This document shows, in pieces, positions 23,901-35,237 of a DNA stretch of 64,000 nucleotides. The notes below the pieces were generated by a model, which was not told the DNA's origin, did not search any database, and worked only from the letters and a program-made list of their open reading frames with translations. The stretch's first letter is position 1. Every line of letters starts with the position of its first letter. Origin of the DNA: Cafeteria roenbergensis (Eukaryota > Sar > Bigyra > Bicosoecida > Cafeteriaceae). The stretch covers positions 91,222 through 155,221 of the forward strand of contig VLTN01000074.1 of NCBI GenBank assembly GCA_008330645.1, read 5' to 3'. Both the position numbers and the translations under genes were made by a program.

Positions 23901-25345
23901 GCTATGCCATGCTATGCTTTGCTATGCTTTGCTATGTTCTGTTCTGCCCCCGGCGCCCTCCTCAACGCAGATGGATGGTGGCGACGTCATCGTATGCGGC
24001 TCCTCGGAGCAGCGCACCCTGCGGTACTTTTGCGCTCACACGGGGGAGTTTCTCGACTCAACGGAGCTATTCCCGGGCCGCAGTCACTCCTCGCTCTTCG
24101 TGCAGTCGCTGCGAGGATCTCCGCACAGGCAGGGCGAGTCAGTCGTGTTGGTCAACCACCGCGACTCCGCTCACGGGCTGTGCATGATCAAGACCCGCCG
24201 GATGACGTCACGACCCCCCCTGGGCATCGAGGCAGAGCCCGCGTGCGGAGAAGACGGTTTGGATGACGTGGCCATGGCTGGCGACGCACCAGCGGCAGCG
24301 GCAGCGGCAGCGGCAGCGGCAGCGGCAGCGGCATCCACCGTGTCTGCCGTCAATGAGTCGTCTGGCTCTGCCGCAGCGGGTGACGTCGGCGGCGATGCTT
24401 CCCTCTCTGCCTCGTCGTCGTCGTCGTCGTCGTCGCTCGCCCATTTGTACGCGAAACCGCCGCACTTGCCGGACAGGCCTCGTGAGACGCAGCACCTGGT
24501 GAGCGACGCGGCGTCGCTCCTTTCAGCGACTCCTTATCCCTCCCGGGGGTCAGACCCCCTCCGCGAAGTGACCCTCACCACTGACGAAGTGGCCCCGGAA
24601 ATCGCAGCAGCTGCGACACGCGTTGGAGCGGAACCACCTGAACACAGTGGCTCTACCGATCGCACGCGCCCTCAGGGGAGTGACGCCGATGACGATGACG
24701 ACGAGGAGGTTGATGCTGACGTCCACGGGGACGGCGCTGGCGCTACCGCCGCTGCCGCTGCTGGCGCTGCCGCTGCCGCTGCTGGCGCTGCCGCTGCTGG
24801 GCAGAGCGCGGCGTCCTCCCAGGGACCGGAAGGATCTGGCTCTGCCGGTCCCACTTCCCTCACTGCCCGAACCTACGCCCGAAAGCGGAACGTGGCTGGC
24901 GCTGCCGGGCTGCAGTTTGCGGATGTGACGCTGCTCTGCTGGACGCTGTCGCTGCCTCGGCGAAGAGTGGTTGCGCGGTTGCACTTGGGCATGCTCAAGG
25001 CGCGGATGCCTGCCTTTGCAAGAGTGGTCAGGTCAGCTGTTCCGAGCGATGAGGTTGCGACCCCGTTTGTCCTGGCCGTTTCCCCGGACTGGGGTCTGAC
25101 CCCATCGGCTCTGCAATGCGCGATTGCCTTCATCTACACTGGGACGCTGCGCTTGCCACCCTTGGGCGACGCCCTGACGTCAGTTGCCACTCTTGCTCGT
25201 GGAGCTGGTGTGGACGTCCTGCCGACCATCACCGCTGTGTCGCCGTCGCGTCACCCGCTGGCAAGCGACCATCAGTCTCTGCTGCGGTGGGCCAACACGT
25301 CCGAGGCATCGGCCGCCGCTGCCAGCCCCGCGCTGGGGCCCGCGA

Positions 25346-25397
<52 letters not shown>

Positions 25398-28300
25398 GTC
25401 AGCTGCAGCTGCTGCTGCCGCTGGCTCTACCGGGGCGCCGATCGGGCGTGCTGCCTCTGCCGGCCAGTCAGCTGACGATGAAGTGGCATGCATTCCCGGG
25501 GACGTCGCCTTCAACGCAGCGGTTGCAGTTGCTGAGTCGGGTGTGCCCGAGCGGTTTCACGACGCCGTTTTGTCGGGAAAGAGTTTCTCCGCGGAAGCAG
25601 TCGCGTCTCTCAACCGTGAAAGCGCAGAGCTGGACTGTGACGACGTGGTGATGGACTTCCGATTCAAGGAAGACTACCCCGGCCTAGTCGCTGGGGAGGC
25701 ACCGGCTCTCACGCAGTCTGACGCCGCTGCCTCGATGGGCGAGCGGTCGCGCGGATCAGCTGACCTGCCCTGGACGTGCCTGGATGGACGCGGCGGAGAG
25801 TTTGTCCGCCCGGGGTCGCTGGCCAGCGGAAGCAACCCCGCTGCAACCGATGTGACAGCGGCCGACACTGGCGAAGGTTCTTCCCTCCTGATTCAAGCGG
25901 GGTCAGACCTCGGCGAAACTGCAACTGCAACTGCAACTGCAGCTGGTGGTGACGGGTCACGGGGCGGCCTCGCGTCCTCATCGTCGGGGCTCGCTGTGGC
26001 GGCGTCGTCGGCATATCCCCAACCGGGAACGCCTTCGTCGCCAGCAGCAGCACCAGCACCAGGAGCAGCAGCAGCAGGAGCAGCAGCAGGAGCGGCGGCG
26101 GCGGCTGCTTCTGCGGCGGGTATCGGTGCTGCCGGTGTTGGTGGCCGGCTCACCACCACGGCAAGCTCTGCCAGCGGTTTCAGCCGCCGCTTCGTGCTGC
26201 CTGCAGCAACAGTGCTTGCTGCTGAGAAGATGGGTCTCTCCCTGCCATCTGCTGTCAGTACTACAACTGCAACTGCAACTGTCCCGATGGTGTTCGCAAC
26301 CGGCTCGCCGTCAAGAGTGGTTCATGCTGTTGCCGCGTGCCACGTGGCTCTGCTTGCAGGCAGAGCCGTTGGGTCGGAACGGCTCTGCCGATTGGCAGCC
26401 TCGCGACTGGCTCGGATGACGTCTGCTTCCACGTGGCACGAAGTGGCTCTGCTTGGAGTCACTCACCGCGACGAGCAAATCTTTGCTGCCGCGGTTTCGT
26501 GGATGACTGGTGCGTACCCTGCCATGCTCGCCACAGGCGATGCAGCGGTTTCACCGGAGTCACTGCTCGGAGCCCCGTCGGCAGAGCTGGGTCCTGCCGT
26601 CGTTCTCCCAGCGGCACCGTTGAAGGTCACGGGCCCCGAGCTTCGACAGGCAACTGCAACTGCAACTGGAGCTGACGCTGCAACGGCAACTGCAGCGACG
26701 GCCGACGCTGTCGGGCCGGATGCTGTTTCAGGCAGAGCCACTTCCAACAGAGCCACTTCGTCGGATGAGGCCAGCGGGGGCGGAAGACTTTCCAATGTGC
26801 GGCGTGCGCTGCCGGCCGCTGCCGCGGAGGCAGCGGCTTCACAGCTGCGCATGGCGGGGCAATGGCCGCAGCGGCCGCCTGTGGACGACTTCATCGATCG
26901 CGAAACCGCTGCCGTGTCGGTCGCGTTTGCATCCATCGGCGATCGGATGAAGAAGTCAGCAGGGGAGCCAGCACGCATTGTACGTGAAACCGCTGTGGCA
27001 GTGGTCACTGCTGCGTCACAGCTCCATCAGTCGTCGACGTCAGCGATGCCCTTTGATTGCAGCCGTGTCGTGCAGAGCCAGCGAGTGCGCCTGTCAACGC
27101 CGTCGGCAGAGCTGTCGTCGGTCAACGACGCCGACACCGGCCTCGTCCGTCCTGATGCCGCCGGATACGCCGACGCTTCCCATGAGGGCGGCAGAGGCGG
27201 AACGTTCGAGTGGCGAGTTCCAGCCAGGTTCGTCATTGACGACGACGACGACGACGACGGCGATCACGACGGCGACGGCGGCGGTGGTGGTGGTGGTAGT
27301 GGTGGTGGTAGTGGTGGTGGTAGTGGTGGTGGTAGTGGTGGTGGTAGTGGTGGTGACGGTCGGGGCAGCAGCAGCGGCCACGACGACGAAAGCGGTGACG
27401 ACGACGATAGCGATGACGACGGCAGTGGCGGCTCTGCCGGCAAGCCATCAGCTGCAATGCGCTGTCAGGTTGCGTTTCTCAAGCAGTCGGAGCTTGTGAC
27501 AGCGCGCACTGCGCGGTTCCTGTGGCGGGTCGTTCTCCGCGACCTGGATCCAACGGACAAACCACCCATGCCACCACTGCCGCTGGAGGGTCCTCGCGAC
27601 ACCACCAACAATCCAGCCTCAAAGAGTGCAACTGCGGCTGCAGCTGCAACTGCAGCTGCTGGTGAGCCGTTCAACCCGGATTCGGCCATCACTCTTGCGT
27701 CAGCTGCCAGCCATCTCTCCAAGAGACTGGAGCAGGCGGTGAAACAGTTTGCCCAAAACGACGGCAAGACTGTGCGCGCGGCCGCGAGAGACGCCGTCCT
27801 GAGGGCACGCAGTGACCCCAAGGCAACTGCAGCTTCGACTTCAACTTCAACTTCAACATCAATGTCAATGGACGGCAAGCGCCCCGGTGGACTGCCAGGA
27901 ATGGCGACGCTTCTCGAAATCGTGAGACGTGTCTCGCACCCCTCGGTGTCGCAGTGCGCCGTCGACGTCATTGCGGCGCTGCAGACTGAAACCGTCAGCG
28001 CGTGGGCTTCGCGTCACATCACCGCCCTATCACTGGCTCTGCCGACCATCCTTTCAACCGCAAACCTCAACTCCGCACCTGCGCCAACGCCTGCAGAGGC
28101 AGCATCAGCGGCTGCCAGTGCAGCCGCAGCGGCAGCGGCAGCAGCGGCAGCACCGACTCAAACTGCAACTGCAACTACGACTGGGACTGCAACCTCTGTC
28201 ATCACGACTGTGGAGCCGGACTGTGCAGAGCTGCAACAGTGGGTAGAGCCACGCGTCATGCGTTGGCTGGGGACAGGGCCCAGAGCCCAAAGCTCCCCCA

Positions 28301-31300
28301 TTGCAGCTGCAGTTGCACTAGCAGTTGAAGCTGCAGACCTGCCTCTCGGTGACATCATCCGCGAAACCGCGCGGCGGCGGCAGGCACTGGAGCCGTTGGT
28401 GGACAGCGGTGTGTTCTGCAGCGAGTACACCCGTGTGCTCCTGGAGGCCGATCCGCTGCGCAGCTCTGCTGGCGGGTCAGTGACCGATCAAGCGCTCATC
28501 AGCGCAACATCAGCAGCACTGAAGCCGTTGTTCACTGCCGCTGCGGCGGCTGCGGCGGCGGCGCCAGCCGTGGCTGCAACAACTGCTGCTGCTGCTGCTG
28601 CTGCTGCCGCTACTGCTGCCGCTGCCGCTACTGCTGCCGCTGGTGTTTCTGGTGCGCCGGGCTCTGCCACATCGGGCGGTTTCGCGTCCGGCATCATCGT
28701 TTCCCGCGAGATTTCCGACGCTTCGACGGAGTTGCTCGGACTGCCATCACAAGTCCATCTTCAGTGGCTCCAGCGAGCATCAGCTGCCCTCGCCGCTCGC
28801 CGGAGAGCGGTGGCGCTGGTGCTGGCGGTTACACCAGCGATCGACGAAGCGCTGGAAGCCGCTGTGAGGCAGGCGCCGAATGGCCTGTCAGCTGCGCTGC
28901 ACATCACCCGGCAATCACCACCGCAAGCACCAACATCGGCAGCTGCTGCTGTCGTTGCTGGTACTGCTGCCACTGACACCGTTTGTGCCACGGTCGCTGG
29001 CGAAACCGCACCGGCTCTTCCTCACGTGGCTGTGCGGTATCCGTCACCCATCTTCGGTGTGGGGGGCGTTGCTGGGCACAGCATGTGCTCGGTGGGTCCG
29101 GGCGGGCGGTTTCACGTGGTGTTTGGCGGTGACAACTCTACGCAGTATCTGACTTTTTCGCCGGTGTTGGTCCTTGACGGAGCGACGCGTCGCTGGTCGC
29201 GCCTGCCCGTGACAGGGCCCGCCCCGACGTCGCTTGGGTTTTCCGCGGCAGCCACCATCATGACCCCATCACCCTTTTTGCCCGGGGCTTCCAGCGCTGC
29301 GGGTCCGGATGACGTCACCGCGAATCTGGAAGGAGTCGCGCGCCCATCACGCCGCAGTCCGGACCCCATCCCAACGCCATCAACGAATGGCGGGGCAACT
29401 TCGCTTCCCCTGGCTCTGCAGTGTCGCTCTGCCGCGTGGCCGCAACGCCGCTTCGCCATCGTGACGGGCGATCCATCTCGCCGCCATCGTGGGGCAATCT
29501 TTGTGTTTGACTCGGCAGAGCTGTCATGGCGGGCGGTTTCGCCTGGCGCTGGCGCGATCAAGGAGGAGTACGAGGGTTGGGCCCCCGCGCCGCGGCTCAA
29601 CCACTCTTTGGTTGACGTCACTGACGAAACCGCCGCATGCCCGCCAGTTTGGGCCTTGTCTCCGCGAGCGACTCTCGAGGCGTGGGCGGAAGGGTCTGAC
29701 GGGTCGGTCGCTGCCGCAACCGCAGGTGGCGCCGCATCCGGATCGGATCGTGATGCAACGCGTGATGTGCAGGTGATGGACGCCATCGGGGCAGAGCTTG
29801 GGTGGATGAGCAGCTCTGCCGAATCCAGGCTGCAAGCGCCCCTGCCGTCGTGGGCGGTGCCATCGACGGACGATCACGGCCATGTCGCCCCCGGGTCAGC
29901 GACCAGTCGCGCTCTGCGTGCGGCAGCAATCTCGCGACAGGCATCATTGTCGTCATCGTCGTCGTCATCGTCGTCATCGTCATCGTCGTCCTCATCGACA
30001 GCGGCAGCCGCAGCGGCCGCGGCAGCGACTGCGGACGGGGACACTTCCTCGTTCGACGGCGAAACCGCTTCTGGTTCAGTCATTCCGGCACCGTTCAACC
30101 AGCCGTGGACGACGACGCACACCCTCGTGCAGTTCGGCGGTCAGGAGATCGTCGGCCGATTGTCCCGCCGCGGCGCAGACGGAGAAAGCACCATCAAGAT
30201 TCAGTCGCACGTCAGTCAGTCCGTTGATGTGCTGGTGATTCGGGCCACGCACCAGCTGTTCCGAAAGCCGCTGACCGGCGCCGTGTCCGTCCAATCCACG
30301 TTTGCAGCCACGTGGCACAAGCCAACGGTAACCGGTGTGACGCCGCCCACCGCGCGCGTGTCGCACGCCGCGGTGTCGCTGCAGATGTGTCGCGAGGAGG
30401 GGGGACCCGTGATGTTGGTCCACGGCGGGATGGGCAACCGTTTCTTCTTCAGCGACATTGGGGTCATGTCCGTGCAGCTCACCGGCTCTCACGGCGGCTC
30501 CCACGGTTACAGTGGGGTCACTGCCAGGTGGCACCCCTCCTCATGCCGGGGGGCACTGCTTCCCCACCAGTTTGGCCACCGCGCCACGGCCATCGGCCGT
30601 CGCTCGGTCGCCTTTCTCGCGGGCGCGACCACCACCGGAAACTCGGTTGCGGTTACGCTGGGGTCACTGCAGCGGGTCACTACGGTTGCAGATGCGCTTG
30701 TGCACGAGGTGGGGGGCCTCGCTCACCCAAGGCTTCACTACCTCCTCACGCTGTCGTCGGTGTCCGTTATGCCATCGCTTACGTGTCCGCCCGCGATGCG
30801 AGCGGGGCTCGTCACGGTTCCGTCGGCCACACGTTCCCCCGGCGTTGATGCGCAGCTGATTGTCTTCGGCGGGCAGAACTGGGCCCCGTCGGAGCCGCGC
30901 CCCCCTTCCGCCGGCGGCGACGACGACGGCGTGGACGACGGCGGTGCCATCGAGGGCGGCGGGGGCGGCGGCGGCACTGCCGAGGCAGTGGCCGCAGGCC
31001 AGGCCTTTGGGGAGGACGATGGCGGTTTCGCGGCTCTAGACGCCAACCGCGCCACAGAGACGAGGTCTGACGCGAACATCCACCGTTTCAGCATCAAGAC
31101 GGCGCCGCAGAGTGAACGTCTCTTCGCCGAGCAAATGGCCTCCGTGGTGGTCGGGCCCCTGTTGGATGTGCAGTCGGGCCCCCGCCTCCTCCCCGCGTCT
31201 CTCACCGAGCATCGCTCCCTGGCAACGGCCTGGCCGGCCGACGTCCGTCTGGCCGGCCATCACCCGAACATCACCGGCGCGCCGCACGCTGCCCCCGCTG

Positions 31301-32988
31301 CAAAGCCGTCGCTCTCACAGCTCATGTCACAGGCTGCCGCACGCGGGCCCAGGGCAGAGCTCGAGCTGTTCCGCGCGTGCATCGCGGCGCTGCAGCGGTG
31401 GACAACCAGCCCCGCCGCCGCAGCCGCGGCCAGGGTGCGCGGCGCGGACACGGCCCTCGTGCCCCTGATGACGCGGCTCCTGAGCGAGGCCATCGGCGGC
31501 CTCGGCCTAGAGGCCCTCCGCACAGCGGTGGGGATCGACGGCGCGCTGCAACAGCTGGCGGGAATGTTCCCGGGGGGCGCGGACTTTGTAGAGAGCCCGC
31601 AATTCGCCGACGACGCACGAGAAGTCTTGGAGCAATCCGGTGCTGGCAGAGCTGGTGCCGGCAGAGCCGGTGATGGCAGAGCTGGTGCTGAGAATGGTGT
31701 CGACGACGACAGCAACAACGAAAACAACGACGACGACGACGAGGACGAGGACGATAGCGACGACGACGACGCCGGCTCAGTGAGCGGCGGCGAGTTGGAC
31801 GACTTGGCCGACTGGTCGGACGACGATGCCGACGCCGACGCCGACGACTCAACGGCCGTCGCGGCGGCACCCTCGCTCCCGCCGCAGACCCTTGGTCGAT
31901 CGCGAAACTACTCCCACTGGGCGCGGTCGGCCGTCGCCGGCCTCATGGCTCTGCCGGAGAAGTGGCTCTGCCGGATGCCTGCGACGATTGGCCGCTGGAG
32001 CCTGGACAATGCGCGGATGCTGGTGGGCAACCCGGTCTCTCGAAAGTGGCAAGGGGCGGTTGCACTGGCGTCACTCGACGGCCTGTGGGCCCTCCCGGTG
32101 GGGCCCCCCCTGGACGGCAACCGCAGGGCGGCCCGCGCGGCCGCTGGTGTTGTTGTGCAGCGCCTGAGGGCGCTGGTGCGTGCCTACCAGGCTCGCGATG
32201 CAGCCGCGCCGCTGGCGGTGGCTGCGGCTGACCCTGCCGGTGCGGCGAGAGACTCTGACATGCCTGAGATGGAAGGATTGGCGGCAGGCATGTGGGATGT
32301 CCCGCTGACGTGGCACGGCGACGAAACCGGCGACGCTCCTCGCAGCGTGACAGTCCCGCCAAGCAGCCTTGCAACGGATCTCTCGGCGCTTCTTTTGGCC
32401 GAGCAGGACGAAGGATGTGGTCCGGTTCCGGCAGATCTGTTCCGCCGACGCACCGCCGACGTCTGGCTGGAGTCGCTTGTGGACGGAACCCGGGTCGCTG
32501 CTCACCGCTTCGTGCTTGCCACTCGTTCCGCGCGGTTTCGCCGTGTGCTGACGTCCTCCATGCGGGAGGCGCACTCTGACGTCATCAGCATCCCAGACGT
32601 GGACGGCGAAACGCTCCGCCGGCTGGTGGAGTTTCTGTACACCGACGGCATCGCATCGACCACGGGGCCCCAGCAGGCCATGGACCTCCTTGTCGCATCC
32701 AACGCAGGATCCGAGGACCGGCTCTCTCGGCTCTGCGAGGCGTGCATCGCCGGCTTCCTGGACGTCGACAACGCAACGGCTCTGTTCGAGTTCGCCGACC
32801 ATCACTCCTGCACCGACCTGCGCGCTGCGGCGCTGTCGCACATCATTGCACACTTCAAAACTGTGGCAGAGCTTCCTGAATTCGAAAATCTGGCAGAGCC
32901 TCTTCGTGAGGAGATCTTGCGAGTGTGGAGGTCGGTGCGCCATGCGTTTGCCGCCGAAGCCGCAGCCGCCGCTGCCGCCACCCACTGA
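20968..32988 (+). CDS. WD40-BTB-kelch-BTB/BACK giant protein, six exons (about 3,312 aa)
   Basis: Exons from protein continuity are 20968-21099, 21768-21832, 22090-22495, 22862-22966, 23301-23513 and 23971-32988. Phases fit throughout and every intron runs GTGAG to GCAG. Residues 1 to about 370 form a WD40 domain resembling a plant-conserved WD40 family (QFEYNPRHESLLAVGTVTGE, LTSVHVNSTDE, ATSSFDKTIKVWDLR, SAVDNEVTLFSSMDGRR, NYTRSYF). About residues 620-720 are a degenerate BTB domain (FADVTLL, AIAFIYTGTLRLP). About 2000-2620 hold kelch-type beta-propeller repeats (HVVFGGDNSTQ, LVQFGGQE, MLVHGGMGN, LIVFGGQNW). About 3135-3300 form a canonical BTB plus BACK (DVWLESLVDGTRVAAHRFVL, LVEFLYTDG). 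Such proteins often present substrates to cullin-3 ligases, which is inference here. The 9-kb last exon is padded with Ala, Ser, Gly-Gly-Ser and Asp runs. An alternative start is the ATG at 21016. Confidence 0.88.
23851..23950. repeat. Pentamer-type minisatellite in intron 5 of the WD40-BTB gene
   Basis: A run of alternating TGCTA, TGCTC and TGTTC pentamers fills the 3' half of the 23514-23970 intron, just upstream of the acceptor ACGCAG. The pyrimidine-rich composition may serve as an extended polypyrimidine tract. Confidence 0.85.
27271..27360 (+). repeat. In-frame GGT/AGT repeat encoding a Gly-Ser linker
   Basis: A GGTGGTGGTAGT repeat in the WD40-BTB gene encodes an (SGGG)n linker between an Asp-rich block and another Asp-rich block. 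It is one of many in-frame simple repeats in this exon. Confidence 0.9.
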
Positions 32989-33641
32989 GTGAGCCACCGC
33001 TGTGAGGCGCTCGGCGGCGGCCATTGACATGGGGTTTGCGTGGGGTTTGGGTGCCGCTGGGGCTGCTGCTCGTGCCTACTGGCGTCTTTTCGCCATCGCA
33101 AATCTTGAGCCGCCGGCCTGCTCGTGGTGCCGCCGTCACGCCCGCCAAAAGCCGCAACGTCAGCCGCTCGCACGCAAACACCACACGCGATGGAACCCTG
33201 GTGCTGCTCTCCCCCGAAAGGCTGTCAGCAAGATGATGCTGCGCGGTCTTCCCCTGAAACCAACAGCGGCTCAATGCGCCGCAAACCAACCCTCCGTCAA
33301 TGTTTCGCTTCGCCCCAGCGTCGTGCTAGCGGCCTGCAAGTCGTTCGCCAAAGGGCGGCGCACTCGTCGACGGCCAGCGCTGCAGATTGTGGGTGAAGCC
33401 AGCCGTCACTCGGCTGAACGAGGTCATCGCCAAGGGACTGGCGACCCAGCTGATCGGGCAGACGCGGCACCTGCGACAGCAGGTGGAGCGCTTGCGGTGA
33501 GCAGGGGCGGCTGAGTGGCGACTCGTGGCGGTGTGATGGGAGTGATCTGGGCTTGGGACTTGGGATTGCTGATTCGCGCGGTCTGGAATTCATAGTTTTG
33601 GATTTGCCGGATTGGTTTTGATGAGTCTGAGAATCGAGTGT
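32989..33641. other. Intergenic region with one possible coding exon
   Basis: Most of this region shows nothing supportable. One exception is 33386-33500: after a TGCAG there is an open stretch ending at TGA 33498-33500 that reads WVKPAVTRLNEVIAK and then a helix-like segment ending LRQQVERLR. It looks like a last exon, but I could not find convincing upstream exons or a family. GC content falls from about 33,540. Confidence 0.3.
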
Positions 33642-34106
33642 TGTCCGGCAACGCCTCCGATTCGTGCTGATGCGTGTGATCGTAGGGAATAGCGACCACG
33701 CATCCAGCAGTGGCCAAATGGGCACCTGTTTGGTGTCCGGCGCCAGCGGGCTGGGAGTGGCAGGGCCTTGCTTGGAGACTGCACCCACAGGGGCACTGAA
33801 TCCTCGCAAGCCACTTCCCAGCCTGCCGCGGGATGAGCGGGCGGGTCGCGGATGCGGCTTTGCTCTCACACAGCCTCAATGCCGACAGCAACGGGCCCTG
33901 GAGTGCTGTGCGAAAGCACGCGCGGCGCAGAAGGCAAAGCGAAGCGCACGCTGCGCGCGCCTTGCCGGCGAGCTGCTTGTCTTGGCCGCCGACGCAGGCG
34001 GGTAGACTAGAGCTCGAGACCCTTTGGGTCACGCCGGGGGCACCCCCAGCACGCTGTGGGGAAGTCGCGCGGCCCAGGAGAGTGTCGGAACGATGCCAGG
34101 TGGCAC
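33642..34106 (+). repeat. Left arm of a ~460-bp inverted repeat pair
   Basis: This segment matches 39071-39532 in reverse complement with scattered substitutions and few gaps. Matching blocks include AACGCCTCCGATTCG, GGCCAAATGGGCACCTG, GCGGCTTTGCTCTCACAC and the GTGGGGAAG / GAGAGTGTCGG end. The outer edge is abrupt at TGTCCGG (33642). No coding potential is supported in it. Confidence 0.9.
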
Positions 34107-35237
34107 CGAACCGGCCCGCGCGAGTCGGATCCGGGCTCGACCAATGCGCCCGCGCGGGCTCGCGAAGCGTGGGCGTGAGCTGCTTGGCGCGGCTCGAGTG
34201 GGCGGACAAAACGCCGTGTGTGCGCAGCCCGCGAGCCGCATGCGATTAAGGCCGGCCAGGCCACTGCGCAAGGCGCCGGCTGCGCGGCTCGCTCACGGCA
34301 CGCGCATCGAGGTCTGCCGATGTGACTGCCACGGCACACAGCCAACGTACGCGCAGCGCCGCTGTCGTCGTCGCGGGCCACTGCAGCAGGGCGCATGGCC
34401 ACCGGTTCGGGTCGCGCGTGGCCCGTCACACTCGGCTGCCGCTCGCGGGCGACTGCACGCCGATGCTGCTCAGCCCGCTCGCGCCGCCGACGGCGGACGC
34501 ATCGCCGCTGCCGGTCTGCTGGACGGCGGCCACGCCTGTCAGAGTCGGTCCGGCAGCGCTGAGCGCACTCTCGCCAGTTCGGCGGCCAGCCCCACTCGCT
34601 TCATGGCCCACGCCGCCCCGCCGAGCAGGAGGGCTGCCCCCGCGACGGCGCCGAAGACGACGAACGCCGACAAGCCACTGTCATCTGCGGGCTGCGTGCC
34701 ATCGTCCCTGGTGCCGATGCTGCGGGTCGCGGCACCCGAGGCGGTTGGCGAAGCGGAGGGGCTGGCGGTGGGGGTGGGCGAGACCGAGGAGGTGGGCGAG
34801 GCCGAGGAGCTGGCCTCATGGCAGCGACCGTTTCACGCTCTGCCGGCCATCGCTTGCACTGCCCCTGCCGTTCGGCTCTTTCACCGCAACGCGAGGGGTC
34901 GCGCTCGTGCGCCTCAAAGCGGCCAGCGCAGGTCGGATCTGGGCTGGACCATGGACCGCGCGTGGGCTCGCGAAGCAGGTGTGTGCGCCGCTCGACGCAG
35001 CCAGGGTGGGCAGGAGAGGCGTCGAGCGTGCGCAGCTTGCACAGCGCATGCGATTCAGGCCGGCCTGGCCACTGCGCAAGGCGCCGGCTGCGCGACTCAC
35101 TCACGGCACGCGCAGCAAGATCAGCCAACGCGACTGCCACTGCACACAGCCAGCGCACGCGTAGCGCCGCTGTCATCTTCGCGGGCCGCTGCAGCCCGCA
35201 AGCCGCGCGGCGAATGCTGCGGGTCGCTCATAGCCAG
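34107..35237. repeat. Duplicated 3'-flank segments of the RCC1-like gene
   Basis: This region repeats blocks that recur at 37.9-38.3 kb. Examples are GACTGCGCAAGGCGC-type sequence near 34,265, 35,075 and 38,190; GGACCATGGACCGCGCGTGG at 34.95 and 38.08 kb; and CGCAACGCGAGGGGTCGCGC at 34.89 and 38.01 kb. It consists of about two units of flank plus gene 3' end in the same orientation as the RCC1-like gene, arising by local segmental duplication. One unit includes the truncated gene copy listed separately. Confidence 0.7.
34426..34830 (-). pseudogene. Truncated copy of the RCC1-like gene (stalk end, membrane segment, tail)
   Basis: Read on the minus strand this matches only the C-terminal module of the gene at 35238-37631. 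It has a short Ser/Thr/Pro stalk, a GTRDDGTQPADDSG-type linker, a membrane segment (AFVVFGAVAGAALLLGGAAW) and the tail containing AVQQTGSGDAS. No RCC1 repeats or signal peptide precede it, and the frame changes between the membrane segment and the tail. It is probably not expressed as a useful protein. Confidence 0.75.
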
